A DNA stretch of 64,000 nucleotides from JACKDX01 sp964640175 (GTDB lineage Bacteria > Myxococcota_A > Polyangia > Polyangiales > GCA-016699535): assembly GCA_964640175.1 (NCBI GenBank), contig CAZXFW010000013.1, positions 4,784 to 68,783 on the forward strand, written 5' to 3'. The translations under genes were made by a program, and so were the position numbers. Position 1 is the first letter of the stretch, and the number at the start of each line of letters is the position of its first letter. The notes beneath the pieces are model-generated. The model saw nothing but the letters and a program-made list of their open reading frames with translations. It searched no databases and had not been told where the DNA came from. Shown piece by piece: positions 62,127-64,000 of the stretch.

Positions 62127-63047
62127 CTATGGTGTGCGAATCACCACTTCCCAGCCGCCGACGAGATCCCATTTCGGAACGGAGTATTGCAGCATGGGCT
62201 GAAGAAATCGAGTTTCCATGTGTCCCGGAAGCTTCAACATAAAGGCGATTGAGCTACGGATGGGATGACGTCGATAATCGGACTCTATGACGGAAGGAGA
62301 AGAATGGACGAGTTTACCAGGGCAGTGGAAGGTGTTTGTAAACTGAGCCCAGAACTCAGGACCAAGGTCATGCAAATGACGCGGCCAGCGCACACGATAG
62401 CCAGGGAACCATCGCTGTAAAGGAGCATCGCATGGTGTTCTTGCGTAAAAAACGCTTTCAGGTGCACGGAGCTCCAATAATCGCTGGACAACTTCCCGGA
62501 GGTTGGGAAGATGTTCAATGACAGCGCTAGCCAGCACCACGTCAAAACGTTCTTCCAGCTTGGAAAAAGCGTTCAAATCAATAAAGCGCAAAGGGGGTGC
62601 TGGTGGACGGCTGTGAAGGTCGACCACGGTAAAGTCTCGTTTGCCTGTGAATCCACGCCGAGTGAGCAACTGATCCAGTGCGTGCGACAAGGTTCCGTCA
62701 GAGCCGCCGTAATCCAATAGACGCAAGGGCTTGGTTTTAAAACCATCCAGAAACGATGCAATGCGTGAAGCGCATCGTTCCGTGGCTTGAGCACTTCCCA
62801 ACAAGTCCGAATGATACTTTGTGGGGTCGTAAAGCTCGTTCAGATAGGCAGCGGTTGGCATGTGTGAGGCACTTCGGCCACCACAGTGCGTACATTGCAA
62901 TAACTCGACCTTGGGGTCGTTTTGCAGCGTGACCACGACGGAGCGGGGATGTTGATCGCCGCAGATGGGGCAGGCGGTCAGTAACGGTCCTAGAGCGGCA
63001 TCAGGGACATGGGGCGCGTTTAACTGCAGAGTTCCAGACGAAGTCAC
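62127..63047 (-). CDS. Methyltransferase with N-terminal zinc ribbon (Methyltransf_23 type)
   Basis: 306 residues. A zinc-ribbon-like CPICGDQ and CTHCGG pair (about residues 25-60) precedes a class I methyltransferase: RLLDYGGSDGTLSHAL (motif I), VVDLHSR and DVVLASAVIEHLP. Such fusions are common in polysaccharide and sugar clusters (C-methyltransferase-like). The acceptor is unknown. It lies between the oxygenase and GT-C genes. Confidence 0.85.
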   Translation of the reverse strand: MTSSGTLQLNAPHVPDAALGPLLTACPICGDQHPRSVVVTLQNDPKVELLQCTHCGGRSASHMPTAAYLNELYDPTKYHSDLLGSAQATERCASRIASFLDGFKTKPLRLLDYGGSDGTLSHALDQLLTRRGFTGKRDFTVVDLHSRPPAPPLRFIDLNAFSKLEERFDVVLASAVIEHLPNLREVVQRLLELRAPESVFYARTPCDAPLQRWFPGYRVRWPRHLHDLGPEFWAQFTNTFHCPGKLVHSSPSVIESDYRRHPIRSSIAFMLKLPGHMETRFLQPMLQYSVPKWDLVGGWEVVIRTP

Positions 63048-63056
63048 GACAGGCTC

Positions 63057-63878
63057 TTATGCTCGAGGGTTGAGTTGGCCACCTTGCCATACTTTTTCAC
63101 CTTTGTTCATCGTCTTATATAAAGTTGCAAATGCAACGATACGTCCTTCGGGTGAATCATGACGAAATACCTCTTGGGGATCGATGTCTCCCACCCCATG
63201 CTCTGTGCGACCATCATAGACGACGATATCGCCATATTCACACGCGCTTTCGAAGTAGTAGCGCTGGTCATTCAAGACCATGAAGCCGCCTCCTTCCTGA
63301 AAGTCGACGCCCTTTTTGGTCATCACTAAAATCAATTGATAAAAGGCAGGATAACCGCGTTCTTCTTGCATTCGTGGCACCACGTTGTCTTTGTGGGACA
63401 CTAGAAAGCCCCCCCCTTTCGGATAGTGGTGTATGCGCGCTGCGGTCCACATCTCATCATCGACAGTATCGACCGCAAAGTCGACTGGGAGGCCATAGAG
63501 AATGTTGCGCGTGCGGGCAAGAATGCGAAAATTTTCTCTCATGAGGTAGGTATCTTCCGCCCAAAGTGGATTGTAGATGGTGCGAATACAGCGTGGCCGA
63601 TAAACACCGTAGCCTTGCGCACCTCCCACAGATAGCTTCTGAAAATTACTGCGTAAATCCTGAGGGTCTTCGCCGACACTCGGATGGTCATTGGCAGCAG
63701 AAAAATTTTTCTTAAATGCTTCTTTGGCTTGGAGAACAGCTTCGGGTTTCACCAACCCAGTAATACGCAAGAAAGAATACTTTTCCATGATACTTAGAAG
63801 CCGCGAACGATCGAGATTTTCTAAACGCTCGGCTTTTACAGTAGTGTGCGCTAACAGTTCTTCTAAACTCAGTGTCAT
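63057..63878 (-). CDS. Fe(II)/2-oxoglutarate-dependent oxygenase
   Basis: 273 residues. The double-stranded beta-helix metal site is visible: H162-K-D164 (LVSHKDNV), distal His227 (RTEHGVG) and Arg246 (GRIVAF), which binds the 2-oxoglutarate carboxylate. Such enzymes hydroxylate or otherwise oxidise small molecules or sugars. First of a minus-strand trio with the methyltransferase and GT-C. The substrate is unknown. Confidence 0.82.
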   Translation of the reverse strand: MTLSLEELLAHTTVKAERLENLDRSRLLSIMEKYSFLRITGLVKPEAVLQAKEAFKKNFSAANDHPSVGEDPQDLRSNFQKLSVGGAQGYGVYRPRCIRTIYNPLWAEDTYLMRENFRILARTRNILYGLPVDFAVDTVDDEMWTAARIHHYPKGGGFLVSHKDNVVPRMQEERGYPAFYQLILVMTKKGVDFQEGGGFMVLNDQRYYFESACEYGDIVVYDGRTEHGVGDIDPQEVFRHDSPEGRIVAFATLYKTMNKGEKVWQGGQLNPRA

Positions 63879-64000
63879 GGAGACAGTTTAGGAAGGGTCC
63901 TTGAAATAGTCCATTATTGAAGACACAAAGCTTTTCAGGGCTAGTGGCGGTCGCTGTACCACGCCTCTTCGAATTGCCTGTGGGCGCCTTGGCGGGCGCG

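Noticed and set aside
63879..64000. Promoter or gene start at the window end
   Set aside because: Too little sequence to support any feature.

Overview
The window reads as a chromosome fragment of a Myxococcota-type (former delta-proteobacterial) bacterium. Evidence is a MYXO-CTERM-like C-terminal anchor combined with a Myxococcus-type cysteine-rich repeat (19018-20796), Asp/Ser-rich lipoproteins of the PDSGxDA type (3466-4848), an OmpA protein with thrombospondin-3 calcium repeats (6548-8536), many outer-membrane lipoproteins and three FHA proteins. Base composition looks near 50% G+C, low for cultured myxobacteria, so an uncultured or Bradymonadales-like lineage is plausible. Two runs of exactly 100 N (22235-22334 and 58913-59012) are scaffold gaps, each inside a gene. 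Coding density is very high. No stretch over 300 bases lacks a gene; the largest holes are 43423-43677 (255 bases, with a sigma-54-type promoter) and 35645-35803. I see no feature in the last 122 bases.

Layout. 1-306 is the end of panD, then tRNA-Leu(UAA). 477-4848 is a minus-strand run: PfkB kinase, AnmK, a KdsC-like phosphatase, a PDZ protein and a vWA lipoprotein. 4986-9858 holds an FHA/TPR protein, the OmpA-TSP3 protein, a DUF1232-like protein and an exported SRPBCC protein. 9907-12577 couples a GH15 glucoamylase-like enzyme to a haem-oxygenase-like diiron (HDO) protein. 12683-15848 is an operon of a dihaem peroxidase, a Tat-exported phosphoesterase and a CxxCH lipoprotein. 15933-24683 is mostly surface proteins: a lipoprotein carrying a methyltransferase-like fold, a trypsin-like lipoprotein, the MYXO-CTERM protein, a 5'-nucleotidase and a TolB-like/beta-barrel protein. 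24731-35644 is housekeeping and envelope: DUF502, a zinc protease, an alpha/beta hydrolase, an MFS permease, a small LEA-like lipoprotein with a Fur/PerR-like palindrome upstream, then a minus-strand operon of rhomboid, lipoprotein, PQQ propeller, RNase R and DeoA. 35804-43422 holds Hsp20, a flavoprotein reductase, a sodium symporter, an apparently exported GT4 glycosyltransferase and a GH13_18 homologue that has lost its catalytic glutamate.

43609-53504 is a Tad/Flp pilus locus: sigma-54-type promoter, Flp pilin, CpaB, CpaC, an FHA-CpaF fusion, TadB, TadC, a degenerate FHA protein, a TPR lipoprotein, a second CpaF ATPase and two accessory envelope proteins. No prepilin peptidase, TadZ/CpaE or TadE/F pseudopilins are visible.

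54835-57639 is a tight three-gene operon of HDO oxygenase, methyltransferase and ATP-grasp ligase. It is the best candidate here for an undescribed small-molecule or peptide-tailoring pathway. It leads into sugar-nucleotide and glycan genes: RfbA, a WecE-like aminotransferase, a MazEF-type toxin-antitoxin pair, a GT-C membrane glycosyltransferase, a zinc-ribbon methyltransferase and an Fe(II)/2-oxoglutarate oxygenase.
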